From the NCBI RefSeq assembly GCF_000091305.1, contig NC_013929.1, positions 3,100,001-3,164,000 on the forward strand: 64,000 nucleotides of DNA, read 5' to 3'. Positions 1 to 11,145 of this stretch are shown one piece after another (position 1 is the stretch's first letter; each line of letters begins with the position of its first letter). This stretch comes from Streptomyces scabiei 87.22. GTDB taxonomy: Bacteria; Actinomycetota; Actinomycetes; Streptomycetales; Streptomycetaceae. The notes below the pieces were generated by a model, which saw nothing but the letters and a program-made list of their open reading frames with translations, was not told where the DNA came from and searched no databases. Both the position numbers and the translations under genes were made by a program.

Positions 1-1438
1 TCATGACCGCGCCCACCAGGGCACCGGCCGCGGCGACCTTGCCGGAGCGGATCTTGTCGGCGATGCCCGGGTTGCCGGCGATGGCCTCGTCGACGGCGGC
101 ACCCAGGGCGCCCTCGTCGGAGACGACCTTCAGACCGCGCTGGTCGACGACCTCGTCCGGGGTGCCTTCGCCCGCGAGGACGCCCTCGATGACCTGCCGG
201 GCCAGCTTGTCGTTCAGGTCGCCCTTGGTGACCAGCTCGGTGACCCGGGCGACCTGCTCCGGCGTGATGGCCAGCTCGTCCAGCGCGCTGCCGGACTCGT
301 TGGCGCTGCGGGCCAGCTCGCCCATCCACCACTTGCGGGCGGAGGCGGCATCGGCCCCGGCCTCGATGGTGGCGACGATGAGGTCCAGGGCGCCGGCGTT
401 GAGGATCGCCTGCATCTCGGTGCCGGAGATGCCCCACTCCGCGAGGAGCCGGCTGCGGCGGACCAGCGGCAGCTCGGGCAGCCCGGCCCGGATCTCCTCG
501 ACCCACGCGCGCGAGGGGGCCACCGGAACGAGGTCCGGCTCGGGGAAGTACCGGTAGTCCTCGGCCTCCTCCTTCACGCGGCCCGAGGTCGTGGACCCCG
601 TGTCCTCGTGGAAGTGCCGGGTCTCCTGGATGATCGTCCCGCCGTCGTTCAGGACGGCCGCGTGCCGCTGGATCTCGAAGCGCGCGGCACGCTCGACGGA
701 CCGCAGCGAGTTCACGTTCTTCGTCTCGGAACGCGTGCCGAACTTCTCTCGGCCGTGCGGGCGCAGCGACAGGTTCACGTCGCAGCGCATCTGGCCCATC
801 TCCATGCGGGCCTCCGAGACGCCGAGCGCCTTGATGACCTCGCGCAGCTCACGGACGTACGCCTTGGCGACCTCGGGAGCCCGCACCCCCGCACCCTCGA
901 TCGGCTTGGTGACGATCTCGATGAGCGGGATGCCGGCGCGGTTGTAGTCGAGCAGCGAGTGCGAGGCGCCGTGGATACGGCCCGTAGCACCGCCGACGTG
1001 CGTCGACTTGCCGGTGTCCTCCTCCATGTGGGCGCGCTCGATCTCCACACGGAAGGTCTCCCCGTCCTCCAGCTGGACGTCGAGGTAGCCGTTGAAGGCG
1101 ATCGGCTCGTCGTACTGGGAGGTCTGGAAGTTCTTCGGCATGTCCGGATAGAAGTAGTTCTTCCGGGCGAAACGGCACCACTCGGCGATCTCGCAGTTCA
1201 GCGCGAGACCAATCTTGATCGCCGACTCGACGCCGATCGCGTTGACGACCGGGAGCGCGCCGGGCAGGCCGAGGCAGGTGGGGCAGGTCTGCGTGTTGGC
1301 GTCCTGACCGAGTTCGGTCGAACAGCCGCAGAACATCTTCGTCTTGGTGCCGAGTTCGACATGGACCTCGAGGCCCATGACGGGGTCGTACGACGCCAGC
1401 GCGTCCTCGTACGACACCAGGTCGGTCGTGGTGGTCAC
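1..1438 (-). CDS. gatB: Asp-tRNA(Asn)/Glu-tRNA(Gln) amidotransferase subunit B (3' end cut by window edge)
   Basis: GatB is the kinase/tRNA-binding subunit of GatCAB. It phosphorylates the misacylated Glu or Asp and accepts ammonia channelled from GatA, giving Gln-tRNA(Gln) in organisms without GlnRS. About 479 codons are visible and the frame leaves the window with no stop. The last visible residues (GALVGAVM) belong to the helical C-terminal tail, so I estimate about 20-25 residues are missing. GTG at 1438 is chosen because [18 protein letters not shown] follows directly and a GAGAGGGA ribosome site lies just upstream. The GLEVHVEL motif and the paired cysteines (FCGC, then CPTC) of the family's zinc site are present. 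It is the last visible gene of the gatC-gatA-(80 aa)-gatB operon. Confidence 0.96.
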   Translation of the reverse strand, partial: MTTTTDLVSYEDALASYDPVMGLEVHVELGTKTKMFCGCSTELGQDANTQTCPTCLGLPGALPVVNAIGVESAIKIGLALNCEIAEWCRFARKNYFYPDMPKNFQTSQYDEPIAFNGYLDVQLEDGETFRVEIERAHMEEDTGKSTHVGGATGRIHGASHSLLDYNRAGIPLIEIVTKPIEGAGVRAPEVAKAYVRELREVIKALGVSEARMEMGQMRCDVNLSLRPHGREKFGTRSETKNVNSLRSVERAARFEIQRHAAVLNDGGTIIQETRHFHEDTGSTTSGRVKEEAEDYRYFPEPDLVPVAPSRAWVEEIRAGLPELPLVRRSRLLAEWGISGTEMQAILNAGALDLIVATIEAGADAASARKWWMGELARSANESGSALDELAITPEQVARVTELVTKGDLNDKLARQVIEGVLAGEGTPDEVVDQRGLKVVSDEGALGAAVDEAIAGNPGIADKIRSGKVAAAGALVGAVM

Positions 1439-1453
1439 GGTCTTACTTCCCTC

Positions 1454-1696
1454 TCAGCCCAGCAGGACGTCGTCGTCGCCCAGCCGCTTCAGTTCGCGGT
1501 AGAGGACGGCGAGGCCGGTGACGATGCCGATGGCGGCCACGGACGCGTCGATCAGCCGCAGCGTGTCCTGCTCGGCGCGAGCCTTCCTGATCCGCTTGGC
1601 GATGCCCCACGCGCCGAAGGCGGTGGTGGCGATGGACACGTACGTACCGGACTTGGACTTCTGGAAGTCCTTGGCCTTGGACAGTGTCTTGCTCAC
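1454..1696 (-). CDS. 80-residue membrane protein inside the gat operon
   Basis: Small protein of unknown function. The sequence shows a charged N-terminus ([16 protein letters not shown]), a hydrophobic stretch at about residues 18-31, a basic loop ([11 protein letters not shown]), a second hydrophobic stretch at about 50-65 and an acidic tail ending DDDVLLG. This suggests two membrane-associated helices. The GTG start shares GTGA with the gatA stop, so translation is probably coupled to gatA, and a GAGGAGG ribosome site lies inside the gatA 3' end. The gatB GTG start follows after a 15-base gap. The overlap and third-position bias make it a real gene. No catalytic motif is visible; a membrane tether for the amidotransferase is only a guess. 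Confidence 0.85.
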   Translation of the reverse strand: MSKTLSKAKDFQKSKSGTYVSIATTAFGAWGIAKRIRKARAEQDTLRLIDASVAAIGIVTGLAVLYRELKRLGDDDVLLG

Positions 1697-3189
1697 AGCG
1701 ACGGAGCCTCCTCGAGAAGCGGGTGCCCCCACTTTTCCACGAAGGCGGCCTCGACGGCGGCGCCGACCTTGTAAAGACGGTCGTCCTTCAGCGCCGGAGC
1801 GATGATCTGCAGCCCGACCGGGAGCCCGTCCTCCGGCGCGAGGCCGCAGGGCAGGGACATCGCGGCGTTGCCCGCGAGGTTGGTCGGGATGGTGCAGAGG
1901 TCGGCCAGGTACATCGCCATCGGGTCGTCGGCGCGCTCGCCGATCGGGAAGGCGGTGGTGGGCGTGGTCGGCGAGACGATGACGTCGACCTGCTCGAACG
2001 ACTTCTCGAAGTCCCGCGTGATGAGCGTACGGACCTTCTGGGCGCTGCCGTAGTACGCGTCGTAGTAGCCGGAGCTGAGCGCGTACGTGCCGAGCATGAT
2101 GCGGCGCTTGACCTCGGGGCCGAAGCCCGCCTCGCGGGTGAGGGAGGTGACCGTCTCGGCGGAGTTCGAGCCGTCGTCGCCGGTCCGCAGGCCGTAGCGC
2201 AGCCCGTCGAAGCGGGCGAGGTTGCTCGAACACTCGCTCGGCGCGATCAGGTAGTACGCGGCCAGCGCCAGGTCGAACGACGGGCAGTCCAGCTCGACGA
2301 TCTCGGCGCCCAGCTCCTTCAGCAGTTCGACGGACTCGTCGAACCGCTGCACCACACCGGCCTGGTAGCCCTCGCCGCGGAACTGCTTGACGACACCCAC
2401 GCGCATCCCGGCGACACTGCCGTTGCGGGCGGCCTCGACGACCGGCGGGACCGGGGCGTCGATGGACGTGGAGTCGAGCGGGTCGTGACCGGCGATGACC
2501 TCGTGCAGCAGCGCCGCGTCCAGGACCGTACGGGCGCAGGGTCCGCCCTGGTCGAGGGAGGAGGAGAAGGCGACCATGCCGTAGCGGGAGACCGCGCCGT
2601 ACGTCGGCTTGACGCCGACCGTGCCGGTGACGGCGGCCGGCTGACGGATGGAGCCGCCGGTGTCGGTGCCGATGGCGAGGGGTGCCTGGTAGGAGGCGAG
2701 GGAGGCGGAGGAACCGCCGCCGGAGCCGCCGGGGATGCGGGTGAGGTCCCAGGGGTTGCCGGTCGGGCCGTAGGCGCTGTTCTCCGTCGACGACCCCATG
2801 GCGAACTCGTCCATGTTGGTCTTGCCGAGGATCACGACGTCGGCGTCCTTGAGCCGCTTGGTGAGCGTGGCGTCGTACGGCGGGATCCAGCCCTCCAGGA
2901 TCTTCGAGCCCACGGTGGTCGGGATGCCGACCGTGGTGAAGATGTCCTTGAGCGCGAGCGGGACACCGGCGAGCGGGCCGAGCTTCTCGCCCCTGGCCTT
3001 CTTCTCGTCGACGGCGCGGGCCTGGGCGAGGGCGCCCTCGCGGTCGACGTGCAGGAAGGCGTGCACCTTCTCGTCGACGGCCTCGATCCGGGCCAGGTGG
3101 GCCTCGGTGACCTGCACGGCGGTGAGTTCACCGGCGGCGATCTTCGCGGCGATCTCCGCCGCGGTGAGCTTGATGATGCTGTCGGTCAT
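1693..3189 (-). CDS. gatA: Asp-tRNA(Asn)/Glu-tRNA(Gln) amidotransferase subunit A
   Basis: GatA hydrolyses glutamine and passes ammonia to GatB for transamidation of Glu-tRNA(Gln) or Asp-tRNA(Asn). It is 498 residues, normal for the family. The amidase-signature triad is visible: Lys81 in LALKDIF, the cis-Ser at about 156 in GGSGGGSS, and the nucleophile Ser180 in [10 protein letters not shown]. The start [14 protein letters not shown] is the usual GatA N-terminus and lies 7 bases after the gatC stop. The gene ends in a GTGA overlap with the small membrane-protein gene, so gatC, gatA, the 80-residue gene and gatB form one transcription unit. Confidence 0.98.
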   Translation of the reverse strand: MTDSIIKLTAAEIAAKIAAGELTAVQVTEAHLARIEAVDEKVHAFLHVDREGALAQARAVDEKKARGEKLGPLAGVPLALKDIFTTVGIPTTVGSKILEGWIPPYDATLTKRLKDADVVILGKTNMDEFAMGSSTENSAYGPTGNPWDLTRIPGGSGGGSSASLASYQAPLAIGTDTGGSIRQPAAVTGTVGVKPTYGAVSRYGMVAFSSSLDQGGPCARTVLDAALLHEVIAGHDPLDSTSIDAPVPPVVEAARNGSVAGMRVGVVKQFRGEGYQAGVVQRFDESVELLKELGAEIVELDCPSFDLALAAYYLIAPSECSSNLARFDGLRYGLRTGDDGSNSAETVTSLTREAGFGPEVKRRIMLGTYALSSGYYDAYYGSAQKVRTLITRDFEKSFEQVDVIVSPTTPTTAFPIGERADDPMAMYLADLCTIPTNLAGNAAMSLPCGLAPEDGLPVGLQIIAPALKDDRLYKVGAAVEAAFVEKWGHPLLEEAPSL

Positions 3190-3196
3190 GACGTGA

Positions 3197-3493
3197 TCAG
3201 TCCTCCCCCAGGATCTGCGGCACCTTGAAACGCTGCTGCTCCTGGGCCGGGGCGGCGGCGAGCGCCTGCTCGGGGGTGAGCGACGGACGGACCTCGTCCG
3301 CGCGCATGACGTTCGTCAGCGGCAGCGGGTGCGAGGTCGGTGGTACATCTTGGTCGGCGACCTCACTGACGCGGGCGACCGCGCCGATGATGTCGTCCAG
3401 CTGACCCGCGAAGTGTTCGAGCTCTTCGGGCTTCAGCTCCAGACGCGCCAGCCGGGCGAGGTGGGCGACCTCCTCGCGCGTAATGCCAGGCAT
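3197..3493 (-). CDS. gatC: Asp-tRNA(Asn)/Glu-tRNA(Gln) amidotransferase subunit C
   Basis: GatC is the small stabilising subunit that wraps around GatA and GatB. It is 98 residues, starting [20 protein letters not shown], the standard GatC opening. The frame stays open upstream for about 43 more codons, but that part is compositionally unlike GatC and runs into a repeat element, so ATG at 3493 is preferred. The [16 protein letters not shown] segment seen in actinobacterial GatC is present and the protein ends QILGED. It is the first gene of the gat operon; its promoter must lie in the roughly 130 bases between it and the palindromic repeat. Confidence 0.97.
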   Translation of the reverse strand: MPGITREEVAHLARLARLELKPEELEHFAGQLDDIIGAVARVSEVADQDVPPTSHPLPLTNVMRADEVRPSLTPEQALAAAPAQEQQRFKVPQILGED

Positions 3494-3800
3494 GCAGCGA
3501 TCCTCTGGGGTGAGTGTGTGTGGTTTGGCGCCAATCCTAGGGGGCGCGGGGCGCTTGCCGCGCCGCTGGGCCGGGCGCCTCGTGGCTCGGGGGTACTCGT
3601 GCGTCGGCGAGTGCGGGTGCATGGGGCTTCTCGCGCAGTTCCCCGCGCCCCTGGAAGACCAGGCCCTGCGGGCCTGAGAGGCGACGGGGCCGCGGGCCTG
3701 AAAAGCTCGGGGCGCAGCCCCGGCTTTTCAGGGGCGCGGGGAACTGCGCGGGAAGCCCCACCGGGCCGGCAGCCGCCCACGCACCCGCACCCCCGAGCCG
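3494..3800. other. Intergenic region between rmdB 3' end and gatC 5' end
   Basis: These 307 bases separate the end of the RmdB-like gene from the start of gatC; both genes are on the minus strand. About 45% is the long palindromic element at 3623-3759. The part next to gatC (3494-3622) should hold the gat operon promoter, but I cannot pick out convincing -10/-35 boxes. No open frame here shows coding bias that is not explained by the repeat. Confidence 0.6.
3623..3759. repeat. Long palindromic dispersed repeat, copy 1
   Basis: Two 31-base arms (3623-3653 and 3729-3759) are reverse complements with one mismatch. They enclose 75 bases that include a nested smaller inverted repeat around GGGGCGCAGCCCC. 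The arm core, GCGCAGTTCCCCGCGCCCC, recurs at 9691-9823. The element lies just 5' of gatC on the minus strand, about 40 bases from the end of the preceding minus-strand gene. Related GC-rich palindromes are familiar between Streptomyces genes. It could act as a strong terminator or mRNA 3'-end stabiliser; no transposase is associated. Confidence 0.8.
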
Positions 3801-6164
3801 TCAGGCGCCGTCATCCGCTGCCGCAGGCAACGCCGCGGCCGGCCGCTGCCACCCCCGGGACCCCCGCGCCCGCAGCCAGGCCGTGGCCTCCTCCGGAGGC
3901 ATCGCGGCGGCGACCAGCCACCCCTGGACCGCGTCGCACCCGAGATCCCGCAGCCGCTCCCACGTCTCGTCGTCCTCGACGCCCTCCGCGACGACGAGCA
4001 GCCCCAGCGAATGCGCCAGATCGACCGTGCAGCGCACGATCTCCGCGTCCTCGTTGTCGATCGCCAGCCGGGCCACGAACGACCGGTCGATCTTCAGTTC
4101 GCTCACCGGCAGCCGCCGCAGATGCACCAGGGACGAGTACCCGGTGCCGAAGTCGTCCAGCGACATCTTCACCCCGTGCCCGGTCAGCCCGGCGAGGGTG
4201 TCCGCGGCACGCTGGGGGTCCTCCAGCAGCACGTGTTCCGTTATCTCCAGCTGCAACGCCCCGGCGGGCACCCCGTGCCGGGCGAGCCGCGCGGCCACCG
4301 CGCCGGCGAAGCCGGGGGTGTGGACGTCGCGCGGGGACACGTTCACCGCCACCGGTACGTGCAGCCCCTGCGCCCGCCACCGTGCCACCTGCCCCAGCGC
4401 GGTCTCCAGCACGTACTCCGTCAGATGCGGCATCAGCCCGGAGGACTCGGCGATCGCTATGAACTCGTCCGGCGGCACCTTGCCGCGCTCGGGATGCACC
4501 CACCGCACCAGCGCCTCCAGGCCGGCGACCTGTCCGTCGAAGCGGACCTTCGGCTGGTAGTGCAGCTCGACCTCGCGCGCGTCGAGCGCGCGTCGCAGGT
4601 CGCCCAGCAGACCGAGCCGGTCCGGGGTGTTCGAGTCCCGCTTGGACTCGTAGACCTCGACGCCCGTACGGTCCCGCTTCGCCTGGTACATCGCCACGTC
4701 CGCCCGCCTCAGCAGCCCCTCCGCGTCGAGCGCGTGGTCGGGGAAGACGGCGAGCCCGGCACTGGCCTCCAGGACGAGGGTGAGCCCGTCGAGGTCGAGC
4801 GGTGAGCCGAGCGCGGCGACGAGGTTGCGGGCGACCCGCGACGCGGACGTCGTGGAGTCGGCGACGGGCAGCAGGACGGCGAACTCGTCGCCGCCGAGCC
4901 GCGCGGCCTCCGCTCCGCGGGGCAGGGCGGCCCGGAGCCGGTCCGCTATCTGCAACAGCAGCCGGTCGCCCGCGAGATGCCCGAGCGTGTCGTTGACGGA
5001 CCGGAAGCGGTCGAGGTCGATCAGCATCAGCGCCGACCGCGCCCCGATGCGTTCGGCGTCGTCCAGCGCGGTCCAGGTCCGCTCCAGCAGCCACTGCCGG
5101 TTCGGCAGGCCGGTGAGCGGGTCGCGCAGCTGTTCCTCGGCGCGGGCGCGCGCTATCCACAGGGTGGAGTCGAGCGCGATGAGGGGAATGGCGAAGAGCG
5201 GCAGCAGCAGCGGCTTGGCCAGGGCGACGACACAGACGAGGGGCGCGATGCCCAGCAGCGCGACGGCGACGAGCCCCTGTCTGACCAGGGCCGTCCGCGC
5301 GACGGTGGGCAGTCCGCCGCGCGGTGCGGCCAGGTGCCAGAGCAGCACACGGCTGACCACGAGATAGGCGACGGCGACCAGGGCCACCTGGGGCGCCGAG
5401 TAGAGGTTCCAGCTGTCCGGGTCCCAGGGCCGCTCCACCGACGGGACGCGGCCGAAGACCCGCAGGACGAGCGCGCCGGCGCCGATGCCCAGGATGTCGA
5501 CCGCGCCGTGCAGGACGCCCTGGCGCCAGCGGCCCCGGCGGGCGATGCCGACGAGGACGACGACGGTGAGGCTGACCATCCCGGCGGCCACCCAGCCGTA
5601 CAGCAGCAGGACGGCGAGGGTGAGTGCGGCGCCGGAGCCGGTGCCGCCCCACCAGCGGGCGCGGCCCATGGCGACGAGGTGGCCGACGATGATGCCGGTC
5701 AGGAGGGCGAGGGACCAGCCGACCGTGCCGGCCGGGAAGAGGGCGTGCGGCCCGGCGAACGCCCGGTAGAAACCGGCGCCGAGAACGGCGCCGGCGAGGC
5801 CCACGATCACGGCGGGCAGCGCGGGCCACGTCAGGTGCCGGTCGGCGTCGTGGCCCGGCAGTCCGTGTCCGCGGCCCCCGGCGAGCGCGCCGGTGACGAC
5901 GGGTGCCCCGCCCGGGCCGGCGGTGGTGCCGGAGGTGAGCTGGGCCGGACCGGGGACGAGGGAGCCGGGTGCGTTCGCGCCCGCACGCCCCGGCGGCCAT
6001 GCCGTGCGGGTCCCGGACCCCACCACCGTCCGTCCGGAGGCGTCCTCCCGGCTTCCCCCGGACGGGCGTCCCCCCGTGAGCAGGAAGCGCCCCCGTCGCC
6101 AGGCCCCGGACACCCGGCGCAGGCGCAGCCGTGAGTCCGGGGCGACGCTCTCGGTCGGTTCCAT
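3801..6164 (-). CDS. rmdB: Membrane GGDEF-EAL cyclic-di-GMP protein, RmdB-like
   Basis: A 787-residue membrane protein of cyclic-di-GMP turnover. After a low-complexity N-terminus (about 1-110) come several membrane segments between about 112 and 335, then a GGDEF domain (GGDEF at 424-428, intact, with NDTLGHLAGD before it) and an EAL domain (EAL at 550-552, DDFGTGYSSL near 680, KIDRSF near 691). Both motifs are intact. From memory, the S. coelicolor gene in the same position is rmdB, reported as a phosphodiesterase that acts in development; the symbol rests on context and architecture. ATG at 6164 has a GAGAGGGA site upstream; a longer frame exists but its extra residues look non-coding. Ligase gene ligA lies upstream and the palindromic repeat downstream. 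Confidence 0.88.
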   Translation of the reverse strand: MEPTESVAPDSRLRLRRVSGAWRRGRFLLTGGRPSGGSREDASGRTVVGSGTRTAWPPGRAGANAPGSLVPGPAQLTSGTTAGPGGAPVVTGALAGGRGHGLPGHDADRHLTWPALPAVIVGLAGAVLGAGFYRAFAGPHALFPAGTVGWSLALLTGIIVGHLVAMGRARWWGGTGSGAALTLAVLLLYGWVAAGMVSLTVVVLVGIARRGRWRQGVLHGAVDILGIGAGALVLRVFGRVPSVERPWDPDSWNLYSAPQVALVAVAYLVVSRVLLWHLAAPRGGLPTVARTALVRQGLVAVALLGIAPLVCVVALAKPLLLPLFAIPLIALDSTLWIARARAEEQLRDPLTGLPNRQWLLERTWTALDDAERIGARSALMLIDLDRFRSVNDTLGHLAGDRLLLQIADRLRAALPRGAEAARLGGDEFAVLLPVADSTTSASRVARNLVAALGSPLDLDGLTLVLEASAGLAVFPDHALDAEGLLRRADVAMYQAKRDRTGVEVYESKRDSNTPDRLGLLGDLRRALDAREVELHYQPKVRFDGQVAGLEALVRWVHPERGKVPPDEFIAIAESSGLMPHLTEYVLETALGQVARWRAQGLHVPVAVNVSPRDVHTPGFAGAVAARLARHGVPAGALQLEITEHVLLEDPQRAADTLAGLTGHGVKMSLDDFGTGYSSLVHLRRLPVSELKIDRSFVARLAIDNEDAEIVRCTVDLAHSLGLLVVAEGVEDDETWERLRDLGCDAVQGWLVAAAMPPEEATAWLRARGSRGWQRPAAALPAAADDGA

Positions 6165-6390
6165 ACCCGTCCCTCTCACAGCCGGCGGTGCCCACGCCAC
6201 GCGGCCCGTTGCTCCCGACGACCTCAACGGCACCGCGTCCACAAACCCGCCACGCGTCCGGGCACGGCAGGCGCACACGTCAACAGTAGGCCGCACAAGG
6301 CTTTCACGGGCAGCGGTCGGCGTCGGTTGCCCGAATGCGACCGGGCACCCGTATGCATCTGGTATGCGCCGAACGGGTGGCCTTCAACCC

Positions 6391-8625
<2,235 letters not shown>

Positions 8626-9636
8626 TTACTCTGGGTTGTCCGCGAGGGATCTCGCCGCCTTGACGCACTGCGCGAGCGCCGCGCGCGCGTACGCCGGGGA
8701 GACCCCCGCGAGCCCGCACGTCGGAGTGAGCGTGACCGCGTCCGCGAGAAGCCCCGGATGCAGCCCCAGCCTGCGCCACAGCGTCCTGACACCCATGACG
8801 CTACCGGCAGGGTCCGACAATGCCCCCTCCGTGGTCGGCACGACACCGGCCAGCAGCTTGGTTCCGCCCTCGACCGCTTCACCGATCGCATCGTCGTCAC
8901 GCTCGGTGAGCAGCGTGAAGTCGAAGGAGATCCCGGCGGCGCCCACGCGGCGCAGGAGCGCGAACGGGACGTCGGGGGCGCACGAGTGCACGATCACCGC
9001 GCCCTGTGCGGCGTCGACGACGTTCCGCAGGGTGGCCTCGACGAGTTGACGGTCGACGGCACGGTGGGTGCGGTAGCCGCTGGCGCTCCTGACCTGGCCG
9101 CGCAGGACGGCGATCAGGGAGGGTTCGTCGAGCTGGAGGACGAGTTGGGCTCCCGGAGCGCGTCGCCGCAGCTCGGCGAGGTGCTGGCGCAGGCCCTCGG
9201 CGAGGGAGCCGGCGAGGTCGCGGCAGGCGCCGGGGTCGGAGAGGGCCACCTCGCCGTTCCTCAGTTCCAGGGCGGCGGCGAGGGTCCAGGGGCCGACGGC
9301 CTGGACCTTCAGCGGGCCGGTGTACTCCTGGGTGAACTCCTCCAGGGCGTCCAGGTCCTCGCCCAGCCACGAGCGGGCCCGCCGGGTGTCGCGGCCCGGG
9401 CGGTCGCCGAGTCGCCAGCCGCTGGGTTCCACGCGCGCGTACAGCTCGACCAGCATCCCCGCGGTTCTGCCGATCATGTCGGCGCCGGGGCCCCGGGCGG
9501 GGAGTTCGGGGAGGTGTGCCATGCCTGTCTCCGGCCACTCGAAGGTGCCGGTGACGGTCTTGGCGGCTTCTCGGGCGTCCCCGCCGGGCATGGACCCCAC
9601 GCCCGTGGCGGGCCCGAAACTGATGTCTTCGCTCAC
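8626..9636 (-). CDS. Cobalamin-independent methionine synthase (MetE C-domain) family protein
   Basis: A 336-residue single-domain protein with the fold of the MetE catalytic half. Visible hallmarks are GVGSMPGGDAREA at the N-terminus, QAVGPWTLAAALEL, LQLDEPSL, VIVHSCAPDVPF (a His-x-Cys zinc-ligand type segment) and the C-terminal LTPTCGLAG with a further candidate zinc cysteine. It is much shorter than full MetE (about 750 residues) and lacks the N-terminal half, so it may be a methyltransferase for another methyl donor. GTG at 9636 is the first credible start; upstream in-frame sequence runs into the palindromic repeat. It lies directly upstream of ligA with a 15-base gap. Confidence 0.88.
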   Translation of the reverse strand: MSEDISFGPATGVGSMPGGDAREAAKTVTGTFEWPETGMAHLPELPARGPGADMIGRTAGMLVELYARVEPSGWRLGDRPGRDTRRARSWLGEDLDALEEFTQEYTGPLKVQAVGPWTLAAALELRNGEVALSDPGACRDLAGSLAEGLRQHLAELRRRAPGAQLVLQLDEPSLIAVLRGQVRSASGYRTHRAVDRQLVEATLRNVVDAAQGAVIVHSCAPDVPFALLRRVGAAGISFDFTLLTERDDDAIGEAVEGGTKLLAGVVPTTEGALSDPAGSVMGVRTLWRRLGLHPGLLADAVTLTPTCGLAGVSPAYARAALAQCVKAARSLADNPE

Positions 9637-9690
9637 GCCCCGAAGCCTACGGTTCCCTTCGGGGTGCTTGGTCGGGTGCCGGCCGGTGAG

Positions 9691-9823
9691 GGCTTCTCGC
9701 GCAGTTCCCCGCGCCCCTGAAGACATCGGGCCCCTGCGGGCCTGAAAGCCAACCGCCCTGCGGGCCCGAAAGCACGGGCGCAGCCCCGGCTCTTCAGGGG
9801 CGCGGGGAACTGCGCGGCCAGCC
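9691..9823. repeat. Long palindromic dispersed repeat, copy 2
   Basis: Second copy of the element at 3623-3759. Arms 9691-9722 and 9792-9823 share the GCGCAGTTCCCCGCGCCCCT core in inverted order with a few outer mismatches. The central segment again carries CTGCGGGCCTGAAA-like and GGGCGCAGCCCC motifs. It sits between the SDR 3' end and the MetE-like gene, the same position relative to flanking minus-strand genes as copy 1. Confidence 0.8.
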
Positions 9824-9867
9824 CCCACCGGACCCGCACCCGACCACGCCCCCACCCGGCAGCGCCC

Positions 9868-10557
9868 TCAGGCTCCCGGGCGGACCGTCAGGTCGTTCAC
9901 CTCCGCGTCGCGGGGCAGGTCCAGGGCCATGAGAATCGTCGTGGCGACCGACTCGGGGGCGATCCAGCGGGACGGGTCGTACTCCTTGCCCTCCTGCTGG
10001 TGCACCTTCGCCTGCATGGGGCTGGCGGTGCGCCCGGGGTAGACCGTGGTCACCCGCACCCCGTTGCCGTGCTCCTCCCACCGCAGGGAGTCCGCCAGCG
10101 CCTTGAGCCCGTGCTTGGACGCGGCGTACGCCGACCAGTCCGCGTGCGCGTTCAGTCCCGCGCCGGAGTTGACGAAGAGCACGTGGCCGCGGGCGGCCCG
10201 GAGCTGGGGCAGGAAGTGGCGGGTCAGTTCGGCGGGGGCGACGAGATTGACGTTGAGCTGGTGGCGCCAGGTCTTGGGGGTCAGCTCGCCGACCGGGCCG
10301 AGGTCGACCACGCCCGCGATGTGCAGCAGCGAGTCCACCCGGTCCGGCAGGCTCTGGTGGGAGAAGGCCCAGGAGATCTTGTCCGGGTCCGCCAGATCGC
10401 CGACCAGCGTCCGCGCCCCCGGGAACTGTGCGGCCAGTTCCTTCGCGCGTCCGGCGTCGCGCGCGTGCAGCACGAGTTCGTCCCCGCGCTCGTGCAGCCG
10501 TCGGGCGACGACCGCCCCGATGCCGGAACCCGCCCCGGTGATCACATGAGTAGCCAT
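9868..10557 (-). CDS. Short-chain dehydrogenase/reductase
   Basis: A 229-residue classical SDR, NAD(P)-dependent. The cofactor motif TGAGSGIG is at residues 7-14, the acidic/amide motif NSGAG is near 121, and the catalytic YAASK (Tyr and Lys) follows; the upstream Ser aligns with the NSGAG region. The substrate cannot be told from sequence. The start MATHVITGAGSG places the beta-alpha-beta fold at the N-terminus as expected. It is the last gene of a probable methyltransferase-LOG-SDR unit, 39 bases after the LOG stop. Confidence 0.93.
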   Translation of the reverse strand: MATHVITGAGSGIGAVVARRLHERGDELVLHARDAGRAKELAAQFPGARTLVGDLADPDKISWAFSHQSLPDRVDSLLHIAGVVDLGPVGELTPKTWRHQLNVNLVAPAELTRHFLPQLRAARGHVLFVNSGAGLNAHADWSAYAASKHGLKALADSLRWEEHGNGVRVTTVYPGRTASPMQAKVHQQEGKEYDPSRWIAPESVATTILMALDLPRDAEVNDLTVRPGA

Positions 10558-10596
10558 GCGGTCATGCTCGCATCACCGGAGCGGCGACGGGAAACG

Positions 10597-11136
10597 TCAG
10601 GCGACGCCCCGGCTCTCCTCCAGGTACGCCAGCGCCCCGACCGGCTCCTCGGCGAAGAAGACCAGGTCGGTGAGCGGGCGGGGCAGGAAGCCCTCGTCCT
10701 CCATGCGCCGGAACTGCTCCTTCAGGCCGTCGTAGAAGCCGGCGGTGTTGAGCAGGACGACCGGCATCTCGGTGTGGCCGTGCTTCTTCAGCTCCAGGAT
10801 CTCGGTCGCCTCGTCGAGGGTGCCGGTCCCGCCGACCATGACGACGACCGCGTCGGCCTTCTCCAGCAGCAGCCGCTTGCGCTCGGCGAGGTCCCGCGCG
10901 ACCACCATCTCGTCCGTGTTCGGCCGCGCCTTGGCCGACAGGAACTCGACGGAGACGCCCAGCAGTCGGCCGCCCGCCTCCTGCACGCCGTCGGCGACCA
11001 CCTTCATCAGCCCGACGTCCGAGCCGCCCCACACCAGGGTGTGCCCGCCCTTGCCGATGAGCGTGGCGAACTCCTTCGCGGGGCGGGTGTAGCGGTCGTC
11101 GAGGTCGGCGGCGGAGAGGAAGACGCAGATGTTCAT
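10597..11136 (-). CDS. LOG family protein (nucleotide 5'-monophosphate phosphoribohydrolase-like)
   Basis: A 179-residue LOG/TIGR00730-type Rossmann protein. The family hydrolyses nucleoside 5'-monophosphates (cytokinin ribotides or AMP-like substrates) to free base and ribose 5-phosphate. The nucleotide-binding motif normally written PGGxGTxxE appears here as VGGTGTLDE, keeping the catalytic Glu but replacing the leading Pro with Val. WGGSDVGLMKVVADG and the ARDLAERKR Arg/Lys segment are also present. The start MNICVFLSA lies 9 bases after the methyltransferase stop, indicating co-transcription. Confidence 0.85.
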   Translation of the reverse strand: MNICVFLSAADLDDRYTRPAKEFATLIGKGGHTLVWGGSDVGLMKVVADGVQEAGGRLLGVSVEFLSAKARPNTDEMVVARDLAERKRLLLEKADAVVVMVGGTGTLDEATEILELKKHGHTEMPVVLLNTAGFYDGLKEQFRRMEDEGFLPRPLTDLVFFAEEPVGALAYLEESRGVA

Positions 11137-11145
11137 GGGTCCACG

